Positions 50,717-59,366 of a stretch of 64,000 bases of DNA are shown piece after piece. The stretch's first letter is position 1; each line of letters starts with the position of its first letter. The stretch spans positions 62,001 to 126,000 of the forward strand of contig CAVXVZ010000003.1 in assembly GCA_963765375.1 (NCBI GenBank). The letters are read 5' to 3'. The notes under the pieces are model-generated. The model had not been told where the DNA came from and ran no database searches. It saw only the letters and a program-made list of their open reading frames with translations. A program made the translations under genes and the position numbers. The stretch comes from Roseiarcus sp963765375. Lineage in GTDB: Bacteria > Pseudomonadota > Alphaproteobacteria > Rhizobiales > Beijerinckiaceae.

Positions 50717-52315
50717 ATGGAGACGCGGGCCAACTATGTCGTGATCGGCGCGTTCACAATGGCGGCGGTCGTGGGCGCCTTTCTGTTTGTGATGTGGATC
50801 GCAGGCTACACGACGCCGGGCGGCCACCGGACTTTCCAGGTCGTTTTCAACGGCTCGGTCTCCGGCCTTTCGAACGGCGCCAACGTCAACTTCAACGGCA
50901 TCAAGGTCGGCGAGGTCACGCATCTCACGTTTTCCAGGAGCGACCCCCATCAGGTCGTAGCCGACATCGACGTCAGCGCAGACGCCCCGATCGACCGCAA
51001 CACCAAGGCGCGCCTCGAGACTGCCGGGATCACTGGCGCAGCCGCGGTTGCGCTGCTTGGCGGGTCAACGCCTGGGGCGCCCCTCGTTGGCGAGAACGGC
51101 CAGGGGGCGATCATCTACGCCGAACAGTCGATGCAGCTTCAGGAGATTCTCGACAACGTGGGCGCACTCTCGATCAGGGCCACGTCGGTTCTGGACGACG
51201 CCGAGAAAGTCATCACCGACAATTCCGCGCCGATCCATTCGGCGATCGAGAATGTCGATGTGTTCTCCAAGGCGCTGGCCGACAACGCGCCCGGTATCGA
51301 CGCGGCGTTGAAGAGCGTAGGCGAACTTGGCAAGCAGATCGGGCCGCTCGCCGCGCGCCTGCAAACCCTGTCCGACGACGCCGATCGGCTGGTTCAGTCG
51401 ATCAACACCGACGAAGTCCGCGCGATCGTGGACAACATCCAAAGCCTGTCGGCGAAAGGCGTCTCGGTCGCCGATCGCGCCGACAAGCTGCTTGCCGACA
51501 ACTCGGATTCGATCCATTCGACGCTTGAGAGCGCCGACGTCTTCGCCAAGACTCTCGCCGACAACGCCCCCAACGTCGACACGACGCTGAAGAACCTGGC
51601 CGAGATCAGCAAGACGGTCCAGCCGGTCGTGGCGCAAATCCAGACGTTGTCGGAGAACGCCAATCGCCTGATCGCATCGATCGATCCGGACAAGGTCCGC
51701 GACGTCGTCGGCAATGTGCAGACATTCAGCGAGGCATTGTCGGCAAGCTCGGACAATTTCAAGGGTCTGGTGCGCGACGGCGCCGCGCTCGCCAATCATC
51801 TCAACAATTCGGCCAAGCGGCTCGACACGGCGCTCGTCGACGTCGATCAGCTCATGAAGGCGGTCGACTCGCAAAAGATCGCCAGCATTGTCGACCGGAT
51901 CAACGACGTCGTGGCGACGGTCAGCCAGAACAGGGCGAATGTCGACGTTACGCTCAAGAACTTTGCCGAGCTCTCGGGCAAGCTCAACAATTCGGCCGAC
52001 AAGGTCGATGGCGTGTTGACGAGCGCCCAAAGCTTCCTGGGCTCGCCCAGCACGAAGGGAGCGATCGACCGCATCAGCGAGGCCGCGCTGTCGGTCAAGA
52101 GGCTCGCCGACGACACCGACGCAAAAGTGAAGGACATCGGCGGCGGCCTCAGCCGGTTCGTCAATTCGGGTCTGCGCGAATATGAGGCGCTCGCGGTCGA
52201 GGGGAGGCGGACAATCGACGACGTTGATCGTGTGGTGCGCTCGTTGGAGCGCAACCCCAATCAGCTCATCTTCGGCTCCAAGCCGTCGCTGCCCGAATAT
52301 CACGGCGGCCAATGA
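50717..52315 (+). CDS. mlaD: MlaD-family MCE protein with internal repeats
   Basis: A 532-aa membrane-anchored periplasmic protein. A single TM helix (about 9-30) precedes an MCE domain (TFQVVFNGSVSGLSNGANV and FNGIKVGEVTHL, about residues 38-115). A long helical part follows. Residues about 158-251 and 252-346 are two copies of a ~94-residue unit (DNSAPIHSAIENVDVFSKA matched by DNSDSIHSTLESADVFAKT). A third partial copy is near 404. MlaD of E. coli is about 180 aa, so this is a long version in which the helical region may form a tube or bridge to the outer membrane. Confidence 0.88.
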   Translation: METRANYVVIGAFTMAAVVGAFLFVMWIAGYTTPGGHRTFQVVFNGSVSGLSNGANVNFNGIKVGEVTHLTFSRSDPHQVVADIDVSADAPIDRNTKARLETAGITGAAAVALLGGSTPGAPLVGENGQGAIIYAEQSMQLQEILDNVGALSIRATSVLDDAEKVITDNSAPIHSAIENVDVFSKALADNAPGIDAALKSVGELGKQIGPLAARLQTLSDDADRLVQSINTDEVRAIVDNIQSLSAKGVSVADRADKLLADNSDSIHSTLESADVFAKTLADNAPNVDTTLKNLAEISKTVQPVVAQIQTLSENANRLIASIDPDKVRDVVGNVQTFSEALSASSDNFKGLVRDGAALANHLNNSAKRLDTALVDVDQLMKAVDSQKIASIVDRINDVVATVSQNRANVDVTLKNFAELSGKLNNSADKVDGVLTSAQSFLGSPSTKGAIDRISEAALSVKRLADDTDAKVKDIGGGLSRFVNSGLREYEALAVEGRRTIDDVDRVVRSLERNPNQLIFGSKPSLPEYHGGQ

Positions 52316-52905
52316 TGGCGCGCTGGGGGGGTGGATTGAGGGGCCGATCGAAATTAGGGGCCGCGGCCGCGGTCGCGCTGACGCTTGCCGCCTGCGCGAG
52401 CGGGCCGGCCCCGACCATGTACGATCTCGGCGCCGCCAAGCCCCCGCCGGCGCGCGCGTTGCGAGCGCAGATCCGGGTCGGCCAACCGACCGCAACCGCC
52501 GAGCTCGATAGCGATCGCATCCTCGTGCGTGATGCGGACACGCTGTCCACCCTTGCGGGCGCCCACTGGTCGGAGTCGCTTCCCGCGCTCTTCCGCGCGA
52601 GGCTCGCGCAGAGTTTCCAGAACGCCGGATTGGCGCGCTGGATCGACGGGCCGGCTGCGAACGCGGATTACGAAGTCGATCTCGACATCCGCGCCTTCGA
52701 GCTCGACGCCCAAACGAAGGAAGTCCATGTCGACGTCGCTGCCTGGGTTGTTTCGCTCGGGAGCGGTCGGATCAGGGCCGACCAGATTTTCACCCTGCGG
52801 ACGCCGGTTGCGTCAACCGACCCCGCGGACGTGGCGGCGGCGATGGATCAGGCGGCTTCGACCGTCATGACCGAAATCGTCAAATTCGTCGCCAGGACGT
52901 TGTAG
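52312..52905 (+). CDS. ABC-type transport auxiliary lipoprotein (PqiC-like)
   Basis: A 197-aa lipoprotein with a lipobox LTLAACAS (Cys at about residue 29). The domain that follows (LDSDRILVRDADTLSTLAG) matches the DUF330/PqiC-type auxiliary lipoproteins that accompany MCE systems. It would anchor the MlaD tube to the outer membrane. Its ATG overlaps the mlaD stop (ATGA). The frame stays open to a TAG at 52905. Confidence 0.85.
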   Translation: MMARWGGGLRGRSKLGAAAAVALTLAACASGPAPTMYDLGAAKPPPARALRAQIRVGQPTATAELDSDRILVRDADTLSTLAGAHWSESLPALFRARLAQSFQNAGLARWIDGPAANADYEVDLDIRAFELDAQTKEVHVDVAAWVVSLGSGRIRADQIFTLRTPVASTDPADVAAAMDQAASTVMTEIVKFVARTL

Positions 52906-52938
52906 GCGGGGTCGCTGACCCCGCTCGGCGAGCCCGCC

Positions 52939-53572
52939 CTATGGGGCCGCCGGAGCAGCCTCCCGCGCGAAGAAGGCTTTGGCGCGCTCGACGTCGGCCT
53001 GGGTCAGGCCGTGCCCGGCGGGCAGTTCGACCCGCTCGAACTCGCGCCCCGGCGCTCACCAGCGCGAGCGCCAGCGTCTCGGCGCCGGAGCGGGGGATGA
53101 CGGGATCGTTCAGTCCCGACAGGATCATGACCGGAATGCCGGAAAGATCGGGCCGCGGCGGATCGGCCAGCGGCGTCGTGGCGCGCATCAGGATGGCGCC
53201 CGCAAGGGTCTTCGGATGCATGAGCAGAACGGCCGCAGCGATGTTCGCGCCGTTCGAATAGCCGAGCGCGACCGGTTGAGCGAGGCCGTAGGCGCGCCGC
53301 GCGTCGGCGACGAAATGGGCGAGCTCGCCCGCCCGGCGGCGGACGTCGTCCTCGTCAAACGCGCCCTCGCGATAGCGCCTGAAGAAGCGCGGCATGTCGC
53401 CTTCGAGCACGTTGCCGCGTGGCGAGAGGAGCGCCGCCCCGGGGGCGACCTCGCGGCCGAGCGGTATGAGGTCGGTCTCGCCGCCGCCCGTTCCATGCAG
53501 AAGGAGAACCGGCGGAAGCGCCGGGTCGGCGCCGGGCTCGAAGCGATGGATATAGGCGAGCGCGGGCGCCAT
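52939..53572 (-). pseudogene. Alpha/beta hydrolase (phospholipase/carboxylesterase type) with a one-base frameshift
   Basis: A 210-aa hydrolase if corrected. The first frame carries LLLHGTGGGETDLI and the nucleophile elbow GYSNGAN, with the acid near LNDPVI. At 53045-53065 one extra base moves the frame; the next frame supplies the missing His loop, LPAGHGLTQADVERAKAFF, and stops at 52939. As read, the frame extends to 52880 across the lipoprotein gene end. The corrected protein resembles the esterase/phospholipase family of about 210 aa. It starts at ATG 53572. Confidence 0.85.
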
Positions 53573-53618
53573 CACCGGTTTTCGCGAAGAGACGGGAATG
53601 GCAAGTTTCGGCCCTCAG

Positions 53619-54551
53619 CTAGTCGAGTTTCGGCAGCGCGGCCTCGATTGCGGCGCGGCGCCCTTCGAGGAACGGCGGCAATTTGAGCGCTTGGCCCAGC
53701 GCCTCCATCGGCTCGTCGACGGCGAAGCCGGGCGGATCGGTGGCGATTTCGAACAGCACCCGGCCGGGCTCGCGAAAATAGACCGAACGGAAATAGTTGC
53801 GGTCCTTCTGCTCGGTCGTGCGGAGATGATGGTCCTGGACGAGCTTCTTGACCATCGCCGCTTGCGCCGCGTCGTCCGCCGCCCGGAACGCGATGTGGTG
53901 GACCGAGCCCGCGCCCTGGCGCGCCGCCAGGAATTCTCCGGCGGTCCTCAGGTCGATGACGCCGCCAGGCTCGACGCCCGGCGCCCGGTACCGCTGCGTT
54001 AAGCCCTCGCCGCCAGCAGGGACAAAGCCGAAAACGTCGGTCAGGATCGCGGCGGTCGGGCCGGCGTCGGCCAGGAGCAGGCTCACGCTGTGAAAGCCGC
54101 GAATCGCGTGTTCCGCCGGCACTTCGCCGGCGCTCCACCCTGACGCCGCCTGCTCGGCGCCCTTGACGCCCGCGAGCGCGAGCCGGGTCCCGTCGCCGTC
54201 CTTGAAGGCGAGCGTCGTTTCGCCAAAGCGCTTCGCCGGCGGATCGTAGATCACGCCCTTCTCGATGAGATGCTGAGCCCAATAGCCGATCGAGCCTTCC
54301 GGGACGCTGAATACGGTCTCTTGCGCCTCGCCGACGCCGAGCCGGCCGGGCGGCGCGCCCTCCCAGGGGAAAAAGGTGAGAATCGTGCCCGGACGGCCGG
54401 CCGCATCGCCGTAATAGAGGTGATAGGAGCCGGGGTCGTCGAAATTGACCGTCTTCTTGATGAGGCGGAGGCCGAGCGTTCCGGCATAGAAATCGAGGTT
54501 GCGGCGGGCCGAACTCGCAATGCTGGTCACGTGATGGATGCCGCTCGGCAC
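53619..54551 (-). CDS. VOC-family ring-cleaving-dioxygenase-like protein
   Basis: A 310-aa protein with two vicinal-oxygen-chelate modules (about residues 1-130 and 150-290). Metal-ligand positions are visible: His in GIHHVTS, and RGFHSVSLLL, VHHIAFRA and FEIATDPPG in the second half. The family includes MhqO/MhqA-type hydroquinone-cleaving dioxygenases. GTG at 54551 has AAGGAGAGG upstream. Substrate: likely a hydroquinone or catechol, not known. Confidence 0.82.
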   Translation of the reverse strand: MPSGIHHVTSIASSARRNLDFYAGTLGLRLIKKTVNFDDPGSYHLYYGDAAGRPGTILTFFPWEGAPPGRLGVGEAQETVFSVPEGSIGYWAQHLIEKGVIYDPPAKRFGETTLAFKDGDGTRLALAGVKGAEQAASGWSAGEVPAEHAIRGFHSVSLLLADAGPTAAILTDVFGFVPAGGEGLTQRYRAPGVEPGGVIDLRTAGEFLAARQGAGSVHHIAFRAADDAAQAAMVKKLVQDHHLRTTEQKDRNYFRSVYFREPGRVLFEIATDPPGFAVDEPMEALGQALKLPPFLEGRRAAIEAALPKLD

Positions 54552-54796
54552 GCGCCTCTCCTTTTCGGCGAAATCATATCCGGCGGTTCGACCCGGCTGG
54601 CGGTTCCGGAGCGTGCGCCGACTGTATTGCTCTCTGCGCCCGGCGCCAACTCTGGCGGGAGCCGGCGTTCGGTCCGCCGCCGCCAGGGGGTGCGACGATC
54701 CGCGCCATGGATTGGCCGCGCCAAACGTGCGGCAATGGCCGCCAGAAGCGAATCCGAAGGCCCCATGGTCGGGCCGGCGGCGCCCAGGGGCGCAAG

Positions 54797-55564
54797 GTGG
54801 CATCGGAGTCGACATCAAAGGCCTTGTTCGGCTCGATTGTCGATCACGGCGAAGAATCGCTGCTTTCCGGGAGATACTTCGACCGGCCTTACCCGCATCT
54901 GACATTCGAGAAATTTTTCGCCGAGGATGTCTACCGCCGGCTCGTCACCCATTGGCCCGATCCCGGCCGCTACGTCGATCTGAACGGCGCGAGAACCCGG
55001 AAGCAGTTCACCCTGTACGACCGGACGGCCGACGCCGGCGATCCGGAACGCACCGAGCTGTGGCGAACGGTCTGCGGCGCGCTTTCGGCGCCGGCGATCG
55101 AGGCGGCGCTGCGCGAGCGTCTGCGCCGGGGGTTCGAAATCCGCGCCGGGGGCGGCGACGAGGACTGGCCGATCCCGATGTTTCCGCGGCCGGTCATCTA
55201 TGCCGACTTCGACGGTCACGCGATCAAGCCGCATCCCGACACGCGCCGCAAAGTGCTGACGATGCTGATCCACATGCCTGACGACGACAGCCAGCGGGAG
55301 CTCGGGACGACGGTCTACAAGATTTCGCCCATGAGCGTCTTCGCATGGAGGACCTACGGGCTCGTCAAGGACAAGAGGTTTCCGTTCCTGCCGAACACCG
55401 GCTGCGCCTTCGTCGTCATCAATCCGGCGCACAGCCTCTTCCACGTCAGCTGGCACGGCCGCGCCGCCATCTCGGTTGACAACGCCAAGCCGAGAATGAC
55501 GATTCTCAACGCTTACTATTCAAACCCGCCCGAAGGATGGATCGGCTCGGATGCGTATGCGTGA
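54797..55564 (+). CDS. 2OG-Fe(II) oxygenase-like protein
   Basis: A 255-aa protein. The facial triad of a 2-oxoglutarate/Fe(II) oxygenase is suggested by PHPDTRRKVLTMLIHMPDDD (His-x-Asp, about residues 148-167) and by SWHG (about 229). The family LGTTVYK and PFLPNTGCAFVV strands fit a prolyl-hydroxylase-like jelly roll. The start is uncertain: GTG at 54797 gives the most family-like N-terminus, but Met at 54707 is in frame. The substrate is unknown. Confidence 0.65.
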   Translation: MASESTSKALFGSIVDHGEESLLSGRYFDRPYPHLTFEKFFAEDVYRRLVTHWPDPGRYVDLNGARTRKQFTLYDRTADAGDPERTELWRTVCGALSAPAIEAALRERLRRGFEIRAGGGDEDWPIPMFPRPVIYADFDGHAIKPHPDTRRKVLTMLIHMPDDDSQRELGTTVYKISPMSVFAWRTYGLVKDKRFPFLPNTGCAFVVINPAHSLFHVSWHGRAAISVDNAKPRMTILNAYYSNPPEGWIGSDAYA

Positions 55565-55647
55565 GCGGATTTGGCGACGCCGCGCGCAACTCGGTTCTTT
55601 CTGCAAACAGGGCTCGGGGAGGATTCGAATCCCGGGCGGCGCGCGCC

Positions 55648-57645
55648 CTAATCGGCGGGCCCGTCGAGCGCGTCGCGAATTCTCTCCGCGAGCTCGGTCG
55701 CGGTATAAGGTTTCTTCAGCCAGGCCCCAGCTCGCAGCTGCCGCCGGGCGACGGCCGGCTCCGCATAGCCGGACGTGAACAGGACCTTGACGTCCGCCCT
55801 TGCCGCGAAAGCGGCGTCCGCCAGCTCATTGCCGTTCATGCCGCCGGGCATCACGAAGTCGGTAAAGATCATCGCGATTTCGGGATGAGCCGCGAGCAGG
55901 TTCAGGGCGTTGGCCCCATTCTCGGCCTCGATGACCTGATAACCGAGGCTCCTGAGACGCCTGTTGACGACTCTGCGCAGGCGCGGATCGTCCTCGACCA
56001 CCAAAATCGTCTCCGCTCCGCCCGGCATGGCCTCGAAATCCACGATGCTCGCCGTGGGCTGCGCCGCGGACTGAACGCCCTCCGCCAGCGGCAGAAAAAC
56101 CCGCACGGACGCGCCACGGCCCAGTTCGCTATAGAGCTGGACGTTCCCTCCGGATTGCTTGACGAAACCATATACCATGCTGAGGCCGAGACCTGTACCG
56201 GCCCCGGTCGGTTTCGTTGTAAAGAAAGGCTCAAAGGCCCGCTGGCGCACCCACTCGGACATGCCTTCGCCCGTGTCGGTGACGGCGATCAGCACGTAGC
56301 GGCCGGTGCGGACCTCCGGGTACATCTGGGCGTAATCGGCATCGAGCCGCGCGTGGGAGATTTCGATCGTCAGACGTCCGCCGCGCGGCATCGCATCGCG
56401 CGCGTTGATCACGAGGTTGAGCAGGGCGTTCTGCAACTGGGTCGCGTCGACCACCGCAAGATGCGCCGATCCCGTCGTCACGATGCTGAGCTCGATCGAC
56501 TCGCCCAAGGCGCGACGCATCAGCTCGGCGAAATTGGAAACGAGAGGGCCGATATCGGTCGGTTCGGGGTTGAGCGGCTGCCGGCGGCCGAACGCGAGCA
56601 ACTGGGCGGTCAGCTTGGCGCCCTCCTGCAGCGCGTCCTGCGCCTCCCTCAACATCTCGCGTTGATCCGCGTCGCCGAGGCTCCCCTCAATCATCTCCAG
56701 GTTGCCGGCGATCACCGTCAGAAGATTATTGAAATCGTGAGCGACGCCGCCGGTCAATTGGCCGATCGCCTCCATCTTCTGCGATTGCCTGAGCTCCGCC
56801 TCCATCTTCTGACGGGTCGTCAGATCGCGAATGAACCCGGTAAAGATGCGCTGATCATTCGCCCGCGCCTCGCCGACGGCGAGTTCCATCGGAAAGACAT
56901 CGCCGCCTTTTGTGAGACCCTTGACCACGCGACCGTAGCCGATGATTCGAGCCTCGCCGGTTTGCAGGTATCGGCCGATGTAGCCCTCATGTTCGTCGCG
57001 AAAAGGAGCGGGCATCAGCATCTTGACGTTATGGCCGATGACCTCTTCGGGATCGTAGCCGAACAGTTGCGTCGCCGCCGCGCTGAATGAGCTGACAATG
57101 CCGCCTTCGTCGATGACGACCATCGCCTCCGGAACCGTATCGAGGATCGAGCGCAGATGCGCCTCGCGGGTCATAAGGTCGGCCTGGGCCTGCTTGAGCG
57201 CGGTGATGTCGCTGTTGATCTGAAGGACCGAGGAAATTGTCTCCTCTGCGGTCGGCTGCGCGACCCAGAGGCTCGCAATCGAGACGAGCGAGCCGTGTTT
57301 TGTCAGCTGCTCGAGTTCGCCCCGCCAGCTTCCCTGTTCGCGCAGCTGCGCGATAATGTTGTCGCGCGGAATCGGATAACGCGTCTTCAGAAGATCGTGC
57401 AGAACCTTTCCCAGCGCTTCTTCGCGGCTCCAGCCGTAAAGGCGCTGGCATCCGGCCGTCCAGAAGAGAATCTTGCCCTGCCGGTCATGGATGACGATGT
57501 TCGTCAGGTCTAACACTTGGGCCATTTCAGCAAAATCGGCCGCGGCGATCGCTTTGGGCGTATCTTGGGATTTACCCAGGCTCCGCCCCTCGTGCTCACG
57601 TTCAATTCCGCCAAACGGCCCGGCGCGCCGGCGAAGGTTGCGCAT
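55648..57645 (-). CDS. Hybrid histidine kinase with FixL-like haem PAS domain
   Basis: A 665-aa hybrid kinase. PAS1 is about 37-150. PAS2 is about 161-280 and closely follows FixL: LMPAPFRDEHEGYIGRYLQT carries a His (219) where FixL binds haem, and IIGYGRVVKG carries an Arg (239), 20 residues later, as His200/Arg220 in Bradyrhizobium FixL. A HisKA H-box (VAHDFNNLL, His 303), a HATPase domain (about 405-520, GTGLGLSMVYG) and a C-terminal receiver (ILVVEDD; phosphoacceptor Asp 596 in FTDFVMP) follow. It likely senses oxygen through haem and signals by phosphotransfer to an unknown partner. The first Met at 57645 gives a ~36-residue leader. Confidence 0.85.
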   Translation of the reverse strand: MRNLRRRAGPFGGIEREHEGRSLGKSQDTPKAIAAADFAEMAQVLDLTNIVIHDRQGKILFWTAGCQRLYGWSREEALGKVLHDLLKTRYPIPRDNIIAQLREQGSWRGELEQLTKHGSLVSIASLWVAQPTAEETISSVLQINSDITALKQAQADLMTREAHLRSILDTVPEAMVVIDEGGIVSSFSAAATQLFGYDPEEVIGHNVKMLMPAPFRDEHEGYIGRYLQTGEARIIGYGRVVKGLTKGGDVFPMELAVGEARANDQRIFTGFIRDLTTRQKMEAELRQSQKMEAIGQLTGGVAHDFNNLLTVIAGNLEMIEGSLGDADQREMLREAQDALQEGAKLTAQLLAFGRRQPLNPEPTDIGPLVSNFAELMRRALGESIELSIVTTGSAHLAVVDATQLQNALLNLVINARDAMPRGGRLTIEISHARLDADYAQMYPEVRTGRYVLIAVTDTGEGMSEWVRQRAFEPFFTTKPTGAGTGLGLSMVYGFVKQSGGNVQLYSELGRGASVRVFLPLAEGVQSAAQPTASIVDFEAMPGGAETILVVEDDPRLRRVVNRRLRSLGYQVIEAENGANALNLLAAHPEIAMIFTDFVMPGGMNGNELADAAFAARADVKVLFTSGYAEPAVARRQLRAGAWLKKPYTATELAERIRDALDGPAD

Positions 57646-57714
57646 CAGCCCCGACTTCCTCGCTGCCGGCGATGTCTCGCAGCGCGCTCAGTTTACGCAG
57701 GACGAGCCTGTGAC

Positions 57715-57810
57715 GTCCAGCCGCCTTCGACCTGGGGCATGATGCTGATCGGTTTCGCCGGTCTCGGATTTGCCGGCGTTCGCGCCCGCCGGCGCGCGGC
57801 GCCCGCCTGA
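57715..57810 (+). pseudogene. Orphan PEP-CTERM-like C-terminal tail
   Basis: The plus strand reads PSTWGMMLIGFAGLGFAG, then a basic cluster (VRARRRAAP) and stop, the usual tail of PEP-CTERM exosortase substrates (VPEPSTWAMML plus hydrophobic helix plus Arg cluster). The preceding 200 bp is the 5' end and leader of the kinase on the other strand and has no exported protein, so only the tail remains. It may be the end of a lost gene. No exosortase gene is in the window. Confidence 0.65.
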
Positions 57811-57842
57811 CGCGACCTTACCTCCGCATTCGGCGACGCGCC

Positions 57843-59171
57843 TCAAGCCGCTCGGCAGCGCGGCGGCTCGATGGAGTCGGCGACAATCGCTTCGCCGGTC
57901 TTCGACTCGGCGGCCGCCCGGCGCAGGGCGTCGTCGGGCGCGGCGCGGCCGGCGGCGTCGTTTTCCGCCGGCGCGTCGAAGACGGCCTCGCCGCCCCGGC
58001 CGATGGCCTTTGCGCGGTAGAGCGCGGCGTCGGCCATGCGCACCAGCTCCTCCGGCGCGGCGGCGCAAGAGGGAAAGAGCGCAAAGCCGCAGGCGCCGGT
58101 CAACGCGACGTCGAGGCCGTCGACGGCGAACGGCGTGGCGAAGATCGCCTGGATCTCGTCTCCGAGCGCGATCGCCTCGTCGCTGGCGCCGATCCCGTCG
58201 CAAAGGATGGCGAATTCATCGCCGCCCATCCTGGCGGCCGAGCCTCGCCCGGCAAGCGCGTTGGCGAGCCGTGCGGCGACCTGCTTGAGGATGTCGTCTC
58301 CGGCCGGATGTCCATGAATGTCGTTGATGGGCTTGAAGCCGTCGAGGTCGATGAGGCCGACGGCGAACGGCCGCGCGGTTCCGGCGCCGGTCCTGATCCG
58401 CTCGGCGAGCTCGCCCTGAAAGCAGCGTCGGTTGGGCAGCCCGGTCAGATCGTCGGTCAGCGCGATAGCCATCGCCGCCTCCCTTGCGTCCTCGGCGGCG
58501 CGCTGCTTTTCGGCCATGGCGAAACGCGAGCGGACGATCTCGGCGAACATGCGAAAGTTCTCGCCGAGCATGCGGATGACGAAGCACGCTGCGACGGTCA
58601 TAAGCGCCGCCAGCCAGAGCGTCAGGTCAGCCCCGCGGGCCAGGAACGCGACGATGAGCGGCGCGGTCGCAGCGGCGACGACGACGCCCGCGACGCTTCC
58701 GAGCGCGCTGAGACAAAACGCGCAAGCAGCGACGGCGATCCAGACGGCGACCTGCGCCAATGCGAACTCGACCACGTTGCTCTCGGCCGTCGAGGCCGCC
58801 GCCATCATGGCGAGCGCGAACGCCAGCGCCGGCCCGAGGACGCTCGCGCCCATGACCTCGCGCCGGACGAGGTCGATCGTCGCCCGCTCGACCCTGTCGC
58901 GCGCCTTGAGCCAGGAGATGAACCGCAACGTCGAGACCGCGAGCAGACCTGCAGGGAGAAGGACGCCGTCGATGAGCGATGTCGGCGCGGTCGCGCCGAA
59001 GAGCGCCGCCGTCGCCAGGATGACGACGCCATGGACATAGGGACCGAGCCGCGCCAGCGAGCGGTATTGCTCGCGCAGCAGGACCGACTTGAACTCAGGT
59101 TCGCACGCTTCGCCCGGCGGCGTTTCGCGGCAAAAACCGAAACCGTCAGGCGAGAGGTCACAATCAGACAT
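57843..59171 (-). CDS. Diguanylate cyclase (GGDEF domain, membrane-bound)
   Basis: A 442-aa enzyme that makes c-di-GMP from two GTP. Six or so hydrophobic segments (about 48-240) form a MASE-like sensor. The GGDEF domain is about 265-430: LTDDLTGLPNRR at its start and ARMGGDEFAIL at the active half-site, with an intact GGDEF. The inhibitory site RxxD is not present (GRGSAARM precedes GGDEF), so product feedback by that route is unlikely. The ATG at 59171 is preferred over an upstream in-frame Met at 59219. Confidence 0.9.
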   Translation of the reverse strand: MSDCDLSPDGFGFCRETPPGEACEPEFKSVLLREQYRSLARLGPYVHGVVILATAALFGATAPTSLIDGVLLPAGLLAVSTLRFISWLKARDRVERATIDLVRREVMGASVLGPALAFALAMMAAASTAESNVVEFALAQVAVWIAVAACAFCLSALGSVAGVVVAAATAPLIVAFLARGADLTLWLAALMTVAACFVIRMLGENFRMFAEIVRSRFAMAEKQRAAEDAREAAMAIALTDDLTGLPNRRCFQGELAERIRTGAGTARPFAVGLIDLDGFKPINDIHGHPAGDDILKQVAARLANALAGRGSAARMGGDEFAILCDGIGASDEAIALGDEIQAIFATPFAVDGLDVALTGACGFALFPSCAAAPEELVRMADAALYRAKAIGRGGEAVFDAPAENDAAGRAAPDDALRRAAAESKTGEAIVADSIEPPRCRAA

Positions 59172-59366
59172 TCGCGTTAGCCCCGCCGCCGGTGACGACG
59201 CTCCCCACCGGAAGCGCATCTGGCGCGGGCAAAACCTAGCGCCGCAAGCCCGTCCGATGGGTTAATCCGATGGTCGAAAAATGAGGCTTCCGTAACGGTA
59301 GTAAAACATGCCTTTACGGCAAGGATAAAGTTTGATCGCCGAAAAGGGGGGCCGCGCGAGACCGCG

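Noticed and set aside
52880..52938. Extension of the alpha/beta hydrolase frame into the lipoprotein gene
   Set aside because: The extended part lacks the catalytic His region, which is found in the next frame ending at 52939.
55605..55640. GGATTCGAATCC looks like a tRNA T-arm
   Set aside because: No acceptor stem, D-arm or anticodon arm fits the 70 bases upstream or downstream on either strand, and it lies in a short gap between two genes.
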